Counted from the first letter of the stretch, positions 16,044 through 24,759 are shown. The stretch: DNA of 64,000 nt from Symbiobacterium thermophilum IAM 14863 (GCF_000009905.1 NC_006177.1:1488001-1552000), one strand, 5' to 3'. Notes: a model not told the origin generated them from the sequence alone. Numbers and translations are program-made.

Positions 16044-16148
16044 GTGCGCATCACCGTCATCCGACTGCCACGACCCTTAGGCAGAATGCTGATGGCCATC
16101 ATGCGATTGTTTTCCGGCAAGCGGGGGGAAGGCAGGGACGCCGCGTAA
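16044..16148 (+). CDS. spoVM: SpoVM-like sporulation peptide
   Basis: A 34-residue peptide starting GTG 16044 with GGAAGGGGGG upstream. It begins MRITVIRLPRPLG and continues with an amphipathic helix ending RLFSGKR. This aligns without gaps to Bacillus SpoVM (known start MKFYTIKLPKFLGG) at Met1, Ile6, Leu8, Pro9, Leu11 and Gly12, with Arg/Lys swaps at 2, 7 and 10. Pro9 is known to be important for membrane-curvature recognition there. SpoVM embeds in the forespore outer membrane and anchors SpoIVA to begin coat assembly. Synteny agrees: in Bacillus spoVM lies between rpe and rpmB. The C-terminal extension of about 8 residues is extra. Confidence 0.82.
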   Translation: MRITVIRLPRPLGRMLMAIMRLFSGKRGEGRDAA

Positions 16149-16207
16149 GCCGCACCGGGCCCGCCTGCCGCCCGCTGGCCGGCCGCATCGGCCCTCTGTC
16201 CGCGAGG

Positions 16208-16251
16208 CACCCCGGCGGTCGATTGCCGCCGGGGTGATGCTTGGCTATAAT
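16208..16251 (+). promoter_or_regulatory. Strong promoter of hslO overlapping a terminator-like hairpin
   Basis: TTGCCG (16223-16228), a 17-bp spacer and a perfect TATAAT (16246-16251). The -35 lies within a hairpin CACCCCGGCGG / CCGCCGGGGTG (16208-16218, 16226-16236) that may terminate the upstream spoVM transcript. The start codon is 35 bases downstream. Confidence 0.72.
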
Positions 16252-16285
16252 AGGGAAGACTTGCCGCTTGGAGGTCGAAACGATC

Positions 16286-17173
16286 ATGGCCGACTACTTG
16301 GTACGGGCCATTGGCGCAGGCGGGAACGTGCGCGCTTTTGCCGCGGTGACCACGGCGCTGACGGAGGAGGCCCGGCGCCGCCACGACACCTGGCCCGTGG
16401 CCACCGCCGCCCTGGGGAGGGCGCTGACCGGCACGGCGCTTCTGGCCGCGACCCTGAAGGATCCCAACGAGTCTCTGACCCTGCGGGTGGCCGGCGACGG
16501 CCCGCTGCGGGGCATTCTCTGTGACGCGGACGAGCAGGGCCACGTACGCGGCTACGTCACCGAGCCCCACGTGGACCTGGAACCCGCCGCGCGGGGCAAA
16601 CTGAACGTGGGCGCCGCCGTGGGCACCGGCATGCTCTACGTCACCCGCCAGCTCGCGCTGCAGGGCATCTACACCGGCTCGTCCGAACTGGTCTCCGGCG
16701 AGATCGCCGAGGATCTGGCCTACTACCTCACCCGCTCGGAGCAGACGCCCTCGGCCGTGGGCCTGGGCGTGCGGGTGGGGCCGGACGGCGCCGTGGTGGC
16801 CGCGGGCGGTTACATGGTGCAGCTCCTGCCGGCAACGCCGGACGCCGACCGGGACCGGCTGGAGGAGAACCTGGGCCGGCTGGGCTCCGTCAGCCTGGCG
16901 GTGGAGCAGGGCATGACGCCCGAGGAGATCCTGTCCGTGGTGCTGACCGGGATCGACTACCAGATCCTGGAGCGCCGTGACCTGAGCTTCCCGTGCCGGT
17001 GCAGCCGGGAGCGGGCCCTGGGCGCAATCGCGCTGCTGGACGAGACCGAGCTCTCCGGCCTCGTGGAGGAGGGGCGGGGGGCCGAGCTCACCTGCCACTT
17101 CTGCAACGCCGTCTACCGGTTCTCGCCGGAGGAGGTCCTGCAGGTCCAGCGGGGGATGAAGGACAAGCAGTGA
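16286..17173 (+). CDS. hslO: Hsp33 redox-regulated chaperonin
   Basis: Cytosolic holdase activated by oxidation. The start MADYLVRAIG, the GPLRGILCDAD stretch, the EPHVDLEP segment and the C-terminal zinc redox switch CRCS ... CHFC (CxC plus CxxC) are diagnostic. ATG 16286 has GGAGG 11 bases upstream; 295 residues, normal length. It has its own strong sigma A-type promoter and is followed by a terminator shared with the convergent rpmB. Confidence 0.95.
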   Translation: MADYLVRAIGAGGNVRAFAAVTTALTEEARRRHDTWPVATAALGRALTGTALLAATLKDPNESLTLRVAGDGPLRGILCDADEQGHVRGYVTEPHVDLEPAARGKLNVGAAVGTGMLYVTRQLALQGIYTGSSELVSGEIAEDLAYYLTRSEQTPSAVGLGVRVGPDGAVVAAGGYMVQLLPATPDADRDRLEENLGRLGSVSLAVEQGMTPEEILSVVLTGIDYQILERRDLSFPCRCSRERALGAIALLDETELSGLVEEGRGAELTCHFCNAVYRFSPEEVLQVQRGMKDKQ

Positions 17174-17194
17174 CCGGTCCCGTGCGCAATGGCG

Positions 17195-17222
17195 AAAACC
17201 CGGCCGCTTTCTGCGGCCGGGT
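17195..17222 (-). terminator. Terminator of rpmB, between convergent genes
   Basis: Perfect stem ACCCGGCCGC / GCGGCCGGGT with a TTTCT loop. On the minus strand it is followed by TTTT (AAAA at 17195-17198), so it chiefly serves rpmB, and may also stop hslO transcription. Confidence 0.78.
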
Positions 17223-17242
17223 CTCATGACGAACGGGGAAGG

Positions 17243-17434
17243 TTAGATCGCCCGCTGCACCTTCCCGCTGCGGAGGCAACGGGTGCAGACGGTGATGCGC
17301 TTGACGCGGCCGTCCACGACCGCCCGGACAGTCTGCACGTTGGGCGACCAGGTCCGCTTGGTCTTGTTCTCAGCGTGGCTGACGTTGTGGCCGTGCGACA
17401 CGCCCTTGTTGCAAACCTCGCACCGACGAGCCAA
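17243..17434 (-). CDS. rpmB: 50S ribosomal protein L28, zinc-binding form
   Basis: A 63-residue ribosomal protein beginning (M)ARRCEVCNKGVSHGHNVSH. Four cysteines in two CxxC pairs (CEVC, CTRC) mark the zinc-binding C+ type. TTG 17434 is the start with an AAGAGGGGG site upstream; longer frames have no ribosome site. Encoded opposite to its neighbours, as is usual in this block. Confidence 0.95.
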   Translation of the reverse strand: MARRCEVCNKGVSHGHNVSHAENKTKRTWSPNVQTVRAVVDGRVKRITVCTRCLRSGKVQRAI

Positions 17435-17491
17435 GGTCTGACACCCCCTCTTGGCGGAGCTCCAGCTCACCTCGTTCAAAGCACGATCCAT

Positions 17492-17521
17492 ATCATAACA
17501 CAACGTGTGCAAACATGACAA
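17492..17521 (-). promoter_or_regulatory. Promoter of rpmB
   Basis: On the minus strand: TTGTCA (-35), an 18-bp spacer and TATGAT (-10). It gives a leader of about 50 bases before the rpmB TTG start. Confidence 0.6.
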
Positions 17522-17610
17522 GCGCGGGAGCGGCCGCCAATTGGGTGTGCCCGGCAGGAATTCGGCCGCCACAGGAAGAACATAACGCCGCTGGAAAGGG
17601 GGGAGCCCCG

Positions 17611-17970
17611 GTGGGGAAGGAGTTGATCACCGAACGGGGACGGATCTATGTCTCCAACGAGGTCATCGCCACCCTCGCCGGCATCGCCACCACGGAGTGC
17701 TACGGCATTGTGGGCATGGCCTCCTCCCGCATCCAGGACGGCATTTCGGAGCTTTTGGGCCGCGAGAACCTGGCCCGGGGCGTCTCGGTGGAGGTCGACG
17801 GCGACTCGGTGGAGATCGACCTCTACATCGTGGTCGGGTATGGCACCCGCATCTCGGAGATCGGGCGGAACGTCACCGACCAGGTGCGTTACGTCGTCGA
17901 GAGCTACACAGGGCTGAAGGTGCGGGCTGTCCGCATTCATGTCCGCGGCGTCAAGCTTGGACAGTCCTGA
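17611..17970 (+). CDS. yloU: Asp23/YloU family envelope-stress protein
   Basis: A 119-residue Asp23-domain protein: RGRIYVSNEVIATLAG, TECYGIVGMA and VDLYIVV-type strands, ending in VRAVRIHVRGV. In Firmicutes the gene is fixed next to fakA and rpmB. The domain is thought to act at the membrane in envelope homeostasis and fatty-acid metabolism. GTG 17611 with AAAGGGGGG upstream is the start; the longer frame from 17515 lacks a good site. Confidence 0.93.
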   Translation: MGKELITERGRIYVSNEVIATLAGIATTECYGIVGMASSRIQDGISELLGRENLARGVSVEVDGDSVEIDLYIVVGYGTRISEIGRNVTDQVRYVVESYTGLKVRAVRIHVRGVKLGQS

Positions 17971-18040
17971 GCCGACGCCGCTTCAGGCACCCATTTCAGC
18001 CCCGCCGGACCTGCCGGTGGGGATGAGGAGGAACTCGTCC

Positions 18041-19792
18041 TTGAGTATTCAGACCATTGACGGCAAGGCGTTGAAGCAGATGATCCTCCGCGCGGCGGCG
18101 AGGCTGGACGCCGAAAAGGACGCGGTCAACGCCTTGAACGTCTTCCCCGTGCCCGACGGCGACACCGGAACCAACATGTCGATGACGCTGACCTCGGCGA
18201 ACCGGGAGGTGGAGCGGGCCGGCGACCGGACGGTGGGCGAGGTGGCCGCCGCCCTGGCCCAGGGCTCGCTCATGGGCGCCCGGGGCAACTCGGGGGTCAT
18301 CCTGTCGCAGCTGTTCAGAGGTTTTGCGAAGTACCTGGACGGGAAGGTCACCATCGACGGCCGTGACCTGGCCAGGGCCCTGCAGGAGGGCGTTGATACC
18401 GCCTACAAGGCGGTGATGAAGCCCGTCGAGGGCACGATCCTCACCGTGGCCCGGGAAGCGGCTGCCGCAGCGCAGCAGGCCAGCCGGAAGGACCGGTCGG
18501 CGGCGGCCGTCATGCGTGCCGCCGTGGAGGCCGCCGAGGCCGCCCTGGCCAGGACGCCGGAGCTGCTGCCGGTGCTGAAGAAGGCCGGTGTCGTCGACTC
18601 GGGCGGCAAGGGCCTGACCGTTATCTACCACGGCTACTACGAGGCGCTCTCGGGCGAGGCGTCTGACGTGGCCACCGTCCCGACCCAGATTCCGCCGGAG
18701 GAGGAGCCCGTCCGCACTCGGCACGACACCTCGCCGGCGACGCAGGTGGCCTTCCGGGTGGACGAGGAGATCTCCGACATCCGCTTCCCGTACGACTGCG
18801 AGTTCTTCATCCGGCGGTACCGGGACGGCGGCCCGATCCCGATGGACCACATCGCCAGGGAGCTGGAGCAGTGGGGCGACTCCATCTACGTGGTCGGCAG
18901 CGAGGACCTGGCCAAGGTCCACGTGCACGCCTCGAACCCCGGTCCGGTGCTGTCGCTGGCGATCCAGTACGGCGACCTGATCGATATCGTCATCCACAAC
19001 ATGCGGGAGCAGCACGCTGACCTGTTGCGCAATGCCCAGCCTGCGCCGGAGGGGGTGGACGCGCCCCAGGCCGCGGTGGCGGGCGTCGCCCCGGCTGCGC
19101 AGGCGGAGGCCCCCGCCCCGGAGGAGGAGCTCCCCACCGCCGTGGTGGCCGTCGCGGCCGGCGACGGGATGGCGCAGATCTTCCGTTCCCTGGGCGTGAG
19201 CCAGGTCATCGAGGGCGGCCAGACGATGAACCCGTCCACCCAGGACCTGCTGGATGCCGTGGAGCGGTGCCCCAGCCGGCAGGTGTTCCTGCTGCCCAAC
19301 AACAAGAACATCATCCTCGCGGCCGAGCAGGTGGTCGCGCTGACCGACAAGAAGGTCTACGTGGTGCCGACCCGCTCCGTGCCCGAGGGGATCTCGGCCA
19401 TGGTGGCCTGGATGCCCGACGAGGAGGACGGCGAGCGGCTCTTCCACAACATGAAGCAGGCCATCGCCGCGGTCCAGACCGGCGAGGTCACCTACGCCGT
19501 GCGGGACACGGTGTACGAGGACCTGGAGATCCGTCAGGGCGACATCCTCGGCCTGTGGAACGGCAGAATCCGCAAGGTCGGGAAGGAGCCCGAGGCGGTG
19601 CTGACCGAGCTGCTGGAGGCGATGGTGGCCGAGGCCGGCGGCGAGGTGATCGCGGTGTACTACGGCAACGGGATCAATGCCGAGCGGGCCGAGGCCGTGG
19701 CCGAGCAGCTCAGGGAGCGCTTCCCCGACCACGAGGTCGAGATGCAGTACGGCGGCCAGCCGCTCTACCACTACGTGTTCTCTCTCGAATAA
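18041..19792 (+). CDS. fakA: Fatty acid kinase subunit FakA (DegV-partner, DAK-like)
   Basis: Phosphorylates fatty acids held by a FakB (DegV) protein for phospholipid synthesis. The N-terminal DhaL-type ATP-binding domain contains ALNVFPVPDGDTGTNM (metal Asps) and GARGNSGVILSQ. Middle and C-terminal domains follow, with LLPNNKNIILAAEQ, EGISAMVAW and YYGNGINAERAE characteristic of YloV. TTG 18041 has GAGGAGG 9 bases upstream and gives SIQTIDGKAL, matching family starts; ATG 18023 is an alternative. A hydrophilic Ala/Glu/Pro linker occupies about residues 335-370. Length 583 residues. Confidence 0.94.
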   Translation: MSIQTIDGKALKQMILRAAARLDAEKDAVNALNVFPVPDGDTGTNMSMTLTSANREVERAGDRTVGEVAAALAQGSLMGARGNSGVILSQLFRGFAKYLDGKVTIDGRDLARALQEGVDTAYKAVMKPVEGTILTVAREAAAAAQQASRKDRSAAAVMRAAVEAAEAALARTPELLPVLKKAGVVDSGGKGLTVIYHGYYEALSGEASDVATVPTQIPPEEEPVRTRHDTSPATQVAFRVDEEISDIRFPYDCEFFIRRYRDGGPIPMDHIARELEQWGDSIYVVGSEDLAKVHVHASNPGPVLSLAIQYGDLIDIVIHNMREQHADLLRNAQPAPEGVDAPQAAVAGVAPAAQAEAPAPEEELPTAVVAVAAGDGMAQIFRSLGVSQVIEGGQTMNPSTQDLLDAVERCPSRQVFLLPNNKNIILAAEQVVALTDKKVYVVPTRSVPEGISAMVAWMPDEEDGERLFHNMKQAIAAVQTGEVTYAVRDTVYEDLEIRQGDILGLWNGRIRKVGKEPEAVLTELLEAMVAEAGGEVIAVYYGNGINAERAEAVAEQLRERFPDHEVEMQYGGQPLYHYVFSLE

Positions 19793-19847
19793 CATGAGCC
19801 GTGTGCGCCGGCGGGCGCACGCGGGCTTCACGCACATGCCGTGTCAG

Positions 19848-19888
19848 GCTGACCCGGCGGAGCCGCAGGCTCCGCCGGGTCAGCTTTT
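19848..19888 (+). terminator. Strong terminator ending the housekeeping block
   Basis: A perfect 17-bp stem (starting GCTGACCCGGCGG) with a GCA loop and a TTTT tail. It cleanly separates the fakA transcript from the glycan cluster. Confidence 0.92.
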
Positions 19889-19900
19889 GCGCGCGGTGGC

Positions 19901-19926
19901 ACTCCGGCCCCAGTTTACATAGTGTG
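19901..19926 (+). promoter_or_regulatory. Candidate mother-cell sigma (E/K-like) promoter of the glycan operon
   Basis: AC (19901-19902), 15 bases, CATAGTGTG (19918-19926), 39 bases before the first glycosyltransferase gene. The same nine bases with the same spacing precede the gerP-like genes at 53807. No sigma A promoter of comparable quality is seen here. Confidence 0.45.
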
Positions 19927-19964
19927 ATGGAGCACTGCGTCTGCGCGGACGGGAGGGGTGAGCG

Positions 19965-20693
19965 GTGCCCGACAACCCCAAGGTCACGGTCGTGATTCCC
20001 GCCTACAACGCAGCCCGCTACCTGGCCGAGGCGGTGGAGAGCGCCCTGAACCAGACCTACAGCAACCTGGAGGTGCTGGTGGTGGACGACGGCTCCACCG
20101 ACCGGACGCCTTTCCTGCTGGAGCGGTACGGCAGGGCCATCCGCACCATCCGCAAGCGCAACGGCGGGACTCCGTCGGCCCTGAACGAGGGGATCCGGCA
20201 GGCGAGGGGCGAGTGGATCGCCTGGCTGAGCGCGGACGACGCCTTCCTGCCGGAGAAGCTGGCAAAGCAGATGGCGTACGCGGAGGCCCATCCCGAATGC
20301 GCGCTCATCTACACCAACTGGTTCGTGGTGGATGGACGCGGGAAGACGGTCTCCCACCTGGCCTCACCCACCTTCCGTTCCCGGGCCGACCAGGTCGAGA
20401 AGCTGCTGCGCGGGTGCGTGATCAACGGGTCCACGACCCTGGTCCGCCGGGACGTCTACCTGCGGGCGGGCCTCTTTGACGAGTCGCTGCCCCAGGCCCA
20501 CGACTGGGACATGTGGCTGCGGCTCGCCCGGGACTACCGCTTCGGCCACGTGGCCGAGCCGCTCCTGCGCTACCGCTGGCACGGCGAGAACCTGAGTGCC
20601 CGCCCCGACGCCCTGGCCTACAACGACCGGGTGCTGGCGAAGGCGCGGGCCTACCTGCAAGGGTGGCTGCCCGGAGGGGGAGGTGGAACCTAG
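19965..20693 (+). CDS. Family 2 glycosyltransferase
   Basis: Cytoplasmic GT-A fold transferase of 242 residues: VTVVIPAYNAARYL nucleotide-binding start, VVDDGSTDRT, and the acceptor metal motif LSADDAF in place of the usual DxD. C-terminal signatures are TTLVRRDVYLRAG and AHDWDMWLRLA. GTG 19965 is preceded by GGAGGGGTGAGCG. First gene of the glycan operon; its stop shares a base with the next start. Confidence 0.9.
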   Translation: MPDNPKVTVVIPAYNAARYLAEAVESALNQTYSNLEVLVVDDGSTDRTPFLLERYGRAIRTIRKRNGGTPSALNEGIRQARGEWIAWLSADDAFLPEKLAKQMAYAEAHPECALIYTNWFVVDGRGKTVSHLASPTFRSRADQVEKLLRGCVINGSTTLVRRDVYLRAGLFDESLPQAHDWDMWLRLARDYRFGHVAEPLLRYRWHGENLSARPDALAYNDRVLAKARAYLQGWLPGGGGGT

Positions 20694-22930
20694 TGACGCA
20701 GCGGAAGAACCCGCGCCTGCTGGTACTGGCCTGTGACGGGCTCGACCCCGATGTGATCCTGCACAACCTGCACCGGCTGCCTTTCATCCGGAGCCTCTGT
20801 CAGGGCGGGGGCCACGGGGTGGTGGAGTCGGCGGTGCACTCCTGCGACATCTGGACCACCCACTACACCGGGCTGCCCCCGGAACAGCACGGCGTCCAGT
20901 TCAGCCGGCTGGCCCTGGCCAAGCAGCCCGCTGACCTGAGCGCGGTGAAGACCGACCTGTTCCTGTGGGACTGGCTGAACCGCCACGGCCTCACCGTGGG
21001 CTTCGTGGAGCCCCTGCACGCCTATCCCGCCCCCCGGGTGCAGGGCTTCTTCGTCTCGGGCTCGCCCAGGCCCAGCCTGGCGCAGACCGACCGGGCCGTC
21101 TGGCCGCCGGCGCTGAAGCCGCTCATCGACCGGGAGTATATGGCCAGCCTGCCCAAGCCGCCTTCCCTGAAGGACCTGGGCGTTGACAAACCCTTCAACG
21201 AGCTCACGGACGCCGAACTGCTGAAGCTCCTGGACGGCTACTTCGCCGACGCGCCGGCCCTGCTCCGGCCGCACCTGAACTGGTACCTGGACCTGGTCGA
21301 GCGGCTGTGGACCGAGGTCCCGTGCGACGTGCTCTGGGTCTACTTCATGGAGACCGATGTGCTGGGCCATTTCCTGTTCAACGCCGACCCGCCCGAGGTG
21401 CTGGTGCAGGTGTACGCCGAGATGGACCGGGGGTTCGCCCGCCTCGCCCAGCGAACCGGCGCGGAGGCGGTGCTGCTGCTCTCTGACCACGGCATGACGC
21501 CCATCGCCCGGCTGCTGACGCAGCCACAGTCCACCCCGCTCATGCGGAACCTGGCCGAGGAGTACCGGGTCGCCGGGACCCGGCTGCTCCGCCCGGATCT
21601 CGCCGTGGTGCAGGGCTACAACCGCGGCCTCTGCACGGGCACCCACCGGGACCGGGCGTTCTACGCCGTGCGCTCGCCCCGGGTGCGGTCAGGCGTCAGG
21701 GCCGACGTGCACTTTCACGACCTCTTCGGCCTCTTGCTGCGCGTGCTCGGGCTCCCGGTTCCCCCGGGGCGCCGGGCCTACCGCGGTCCGCTGTTTCCCG
21801 AGCCGGCTCCGGCCCCGGGTCCCGCCCGTGCTCCGACCCCGGGCCCCGGCACGGCGCCCCGTGCCGCAACGGCTCCGGGGACCACACCAACCGTAACGAC
21901 GAAGGGGGTGCGGCCCTTGCGCATCGGCATTCTCACCTACGGGATCCACAAGGGCGGGCGCGGGCGCACGGTCGCCCGTCTGGCCGAGGGGCTGGCCCGC
22001 CGGGGGCACGACACGTTCATCCTTATGCTGGAAGGCCAGCCGGTCGCCTATCCGGTCAGGGTGCCCATCCACCGGATGCCCGCTTTCGAGCCGCACAAGT
22101 TCCCTCAGGCGGACGTCATCATCCCCGCGTCCCTGGGGCTCATTCCCAAGGCCCTGGGCCGCTCCTCCCACGTGACCGTTCCGCTGCACTTCCGCTTCGA
22201 ACCGGACGTCGCCTACGACGCGCGCACCGCCCTTCACGTGGTCAGCCTGCCTTACCGCTCCATGGCCACCGCCGCGCCGGTGGCGGCCCGGGTGCAGCAG
22301 CAGAGCGGCAGGCCGTGCCACCCGGTGCCGCCGGGGGTCGACACGGCGATCTTCAAGCCGGGGGCGCGTCCTCCCGGGGGCCCGAGGCGGGTCGGATTCA
22401 TCTACCGCAGCCCGGCCCTGGGCTACGGCTTCAAGGGCGCGGACTGCTTCTTCACCGCCATGCAGCGGGTGCTGCACGAGGAGCGGGACGTGCGGGTGTG
22501 CCTGCTCAACCCCGACGGGCTGCCGGTGGACGCGCCGATCCCGGTGGAGGTGGTGGAGGCGCGCAGCGACGAGGAGATCGCCCGGTTCTACCGCAGCCTG
22601 GACGTGTTTGTCACCGCCTCCGTCAGCGACGGCGCGCAGCTCGGCGTGCTGGAGGCCATGGCCTGCGGCACGCCGGTGGTGGCCACCGACGCGGGCGGAA
22701 TCCGGGAGTATGCCACCCCGGGGATCAACTGCTTCATGGGTCTTCCCAACCATCCCAAGATGCTGGGCGACCTGGTGCTGGCGGCCCTGCGGGACCGGAA
22801 CCGTGCCAGGGGCTTCGCGAACGCCGCCCTGCAGATGGTCCGCACCCGGACCTGGGACGCGTTCGTGGATGCGGCGGAGGCGGCCGTGCAGGCGGCCTGC
22901 GCCGAGCGACGGAGGGAGGCGAAGCCATGA
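20693..22930 (+). CDS. Fusion of type I phosphodiesterase domain and family 4 glycosyltransferase
   Basis: A 745-residue two-domain protein. Residues 1-365 are an alkaline phosphatase-superfamily phosphodiesterase: metal Asp in LACDGLDPD, nucleophile region IWTTHYTGLPPEQHG, METDVLGH, LSDHGMTP and GTHRDRAFY, so all metal ligands appear intact. Residues 367-405 are a Pro/Ala linker. Residues 408-740 are a GT4 transferase: FIYRSPALGYGFKG, ASVSDGAQLGVLEAMACGTPVVATDAGG. Starts GTG 20693. An internal AAGGGGG site before TTG 21917 could also yield the transferase alone. The phosphodiesterase half is paralogous to the next gene. The substrate is unknown; a nucleotide-sugar or phosphoglycan is plausible. 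Confidence 0.88.
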   Translation: MTQRKNPRLLVLACDGLDPDVILHNLHRLPFIRSLCQGGGHGVVESAVHSCDIWTTHYTGLPPEQHGVQFSRLALAKQPADLSAVKTDLFLWDWLNRHGLTVGFVEPLHAYPAPRVQGFFVSGSPRPSLAQTDRAVWPPALKPLIDREYMASLPKPPSLKDLGVDKPFNELTDAELLKLLDGYFADAPALLRPHLNWYLDLVERLWTEVPCDVLWVYFMETDVLGHFLFNADPPEVLVQVYAEMDRGFARLAQRTGAEAVLLLSDHGMTPIARLLTQPQSTPLMRNLAEEYRVAGTRLLRPDLAVVQGYNRGLCTGTHRDRAFYAVRSPRVRSGVRADVHFHDLFGLLLRVLGLPVPPGRRAYRGPLFPEPAPAPGPARAPTPGPGTAPRAATAPGTTPTVTTKGVRPLRIGILTYGIHKGGRGRTVARLAEGLARRGHDTFILMLEGQPVAYPVRVPIHRMPAFEPHKFPQADVIIPASLGLIPKALGRSSHVTVPLHFRFEPDVAYDARTALHVVSLPYRSMATAAPVAARVQQQSGRPCHPVPPGVDTAIFKPGARPPGGPRRVGFIYRSPALGYGFKGADCFFTAMQRVLHEERDVRVCLLNPDGLPVDAPIPVEVVEARSDEEIARFYRSLDVFVTASVSDGAQLGVLEAMACGTPVVATDAGGIREYATPGINCFMGLPNHPKMLGDLVLAALRDRNRARGFANAALQMVRTRTWDAFVDAAEAAVQAACAERRREAKP

Positions 22931-24759
22931 GGACGCCCAGACTGCTCGTGCTGGCGTGCGATGCCGCCGATCCCCACCTGATCCTGGCCCACCGACGGCG
23001 GCTGCCCACGCTGGACCGGCTGTGCCGGGAGGGCAGCTACGGCATCATCGACTCGCTCACCCGTTCCGGCGACGTCTGGACCACCTATTACACGGGCCTG
23101 CCCCCCGAGGTGCACGGCATCCAGGCCGTGCGTCTCTCCAAGTCCAAGGAGCCGGCCGACCTCACCAAGGTGAAAACGGACCTGTTCCTGTGGGACTGGC
23201 TCAACCGCTGGGGGCTGAGCGTCGGCTTCGTGGAGTCCCTCTACACCTTCCCCGCGCCGCAGGTGAACGGGTTCTTCGTGTCCGGCGTTCCCCGCCCGCC
23301 CCACAGCCAGACCGACCGGTCCGTGCACCCGCCCGAACTGCGCGCGCTGATCGACCGGGAGTACGTGGCCGGCATCCCGAAGCCCCCGAAGCTGAGGGAT
23401 CTGGGGATCACCAAGCCCTTTGCCGAGCTGTCGGACCAGGAGCTGAGGGAGACCCTGGCCCGCGGCTACTGGACCAACATGCCGGAGCTGCTGCGGCCGC
23501 ACCTGGAGCGGTACGCGGACCTGGTATTCCGCCTGTACGAGCGGCGCCCGGTGGATGTGCTCTGGGTCTATTTCCTGGAGGCGGACTACGCCGGCCACTT
23601 CCTGATGCACGAGCAGCCGCCGCGCACCATGGTCCGGGCCTACGCCGAGCTCGACCGCATCTTCGGCCGCCTCATCGCGCGGCTGCGGCCCGAGACCGTC
23701 CTGTTCATCTCCGACCACGGCATGCTGCCCATCGGTCACCTGCTCACCCGGGAGCCCCCGAACCCGGTGATGGCGGAGATGGTCTGGGAGTACCGGCAGA
23801 CACGGTACCGGCTGCTCTCGCCCGACCTGGCGGTGCTGGAGGGGCAGAACGGGGGCATCTACAGCGGGACGCACAACTACCAGGGGTTCTACGCGCTGCG
23901 GGGGCCGGGGGTCTACCGGGGGCAGCGCTCCGATATCCACTTCCACGACGGCTTCCGGCTGATCGTGCGCGCCGCCGGGCTGCCGGTGCCGGCCGGGCGG
24001 GCCGGGCGGACGCCGCCGGTTTTCAACGAATTCTCGCAGCGCCGCGCGGCGGAATACGACCAGCAGCAGTGGGCGTCCAACCCGGATTATCTGTCCGCCT
24101 TCCTCGCCTTTGCGGACCTCAGGCCGGAGCACCATGTGCTCGAGGCAGGGGTCGGCACCGGCCAGGTGGCGGCCGCCGGGGCACCGCGGGTGGCGCGGTA
24201 CGTCGGGCTCGACAACTCGGAGGAGATGCTGGTCCAGGCGCGGCGGAAGGTGCCGGGGCTCCCCCTGGTGCACGCCGACCTGCGGGCCGTGCCCCTGCCG
24301 GACCGGTCCTTCGACCGGGTGCTGGCCCGCTCCGTGCTGCACCACGTGACCCAGGGGCTCGACCAGGTGATGCGGGAACTGTACCGGGTGCTGCGCCCGG
24401 GCGGACGGCTGGTGATCGGGGAGGGCATTCCGCCTTCGCCGGAATCGGTGGCCCACTTCACCGAGGTCTTCTCCCTGAAGGAGGAGCGGCTGGTGCTCCT
24501 GCCGGAGCACCTGGTGCAACTGCTGGAGCGGGCCGGATTCGTCGACATCCGGTTCCGGCGGTATGTGATGCCCCAGGTGAGCGTAAGGGGCTGGCTGGAG
24601 CGGTCGGACCTGTCGGATGCGCTGAAGGCCCGTCTGCTGGAGATGCATCGGACGACGCCCCCGGCGGTGCAGCGGGCCTACCGCACCACCATCACGGAGG
24701 ACGACGTCCTGGTCGACTTCACGTTCGCCCTGGTGAGCGGCAGCCGCCCCCATTGGTGA
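22927..24759 (+). CDS. Fusion of type I phosphodiesterase domain and SAM-dependent methyltransferase
   Basis: A 610-residue protein. Residues 1-360 are paralogous to the N-terminal half of the preceding protein, with the same metal and nucleophile motifs: LACDAADPH, VWTTYYTGLPPEVHG, EADYAGH, ISDHGMLP, GTHNYQGFY. Residues 365-610 are a class I methyltransferase: EFSQRRAAEYDQQ lead-in, SAM motif LEAGVGTGQ, DLRAVPLPDRSFD and ARSVLHHV. ATG 22927 overlaps the previous stop as ATGA. The pair of fusions suggests two related steps on one substrate, such as hydrolysis of a phosphodiester and glycosylation or methylation of the product. Confidence 0.88.
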   Translation: MRTPRLLVLACDAADPHLILAHRRRLPTLDRLCREGSYGIIDSLTRSGDVWTTYYTGLPPEVHGIQAVRLSKSKEPADLTKVKTDLFLWDWLNRWGLSVGFVESLYTFPAPQVNGFFVSGVPRPPHSQTDRSVHPPELRALIDREYVAGIPKPPKLRDLGITKPFAELSDQELRETLARGYWTNMPELLRPHLERYADLVFRLYERRPVDVLWVYFLEADYAGHFLMHEQPPRTMVRAYAELDRIFGRLIARLRPETVLFISDHGMLPIGHLLTREPPNPVMAEMVWEYRQTRYRLLSPDLAVLEGQNGGIYSGTHNYQGFYALRGPGVYRGQRSDIHFHDGFRLIVRAAGLPVPAGRAGRTPPVFNEFSQRRAAEYDQQQWASNPDYLSAFLAFADLRPEHHVLEAGVGTGQVAAAGAPRVARYVGLDNSEEMLVQARRKVPGLPLVHADLRAVPLPDRSFDRVLARSVLHHVTQGLDQVMRELYRVLRPGGRLVIGEGIPPSPESVAHFTEVFSLKEERLVLLPEHLVQLLERAGFVDIRFRRYVMPQVSVRGWLERSDLSDALKARLLEMHRTTPPAVQRAYRTTITEDDVLVDFTFALVSGSRPHW

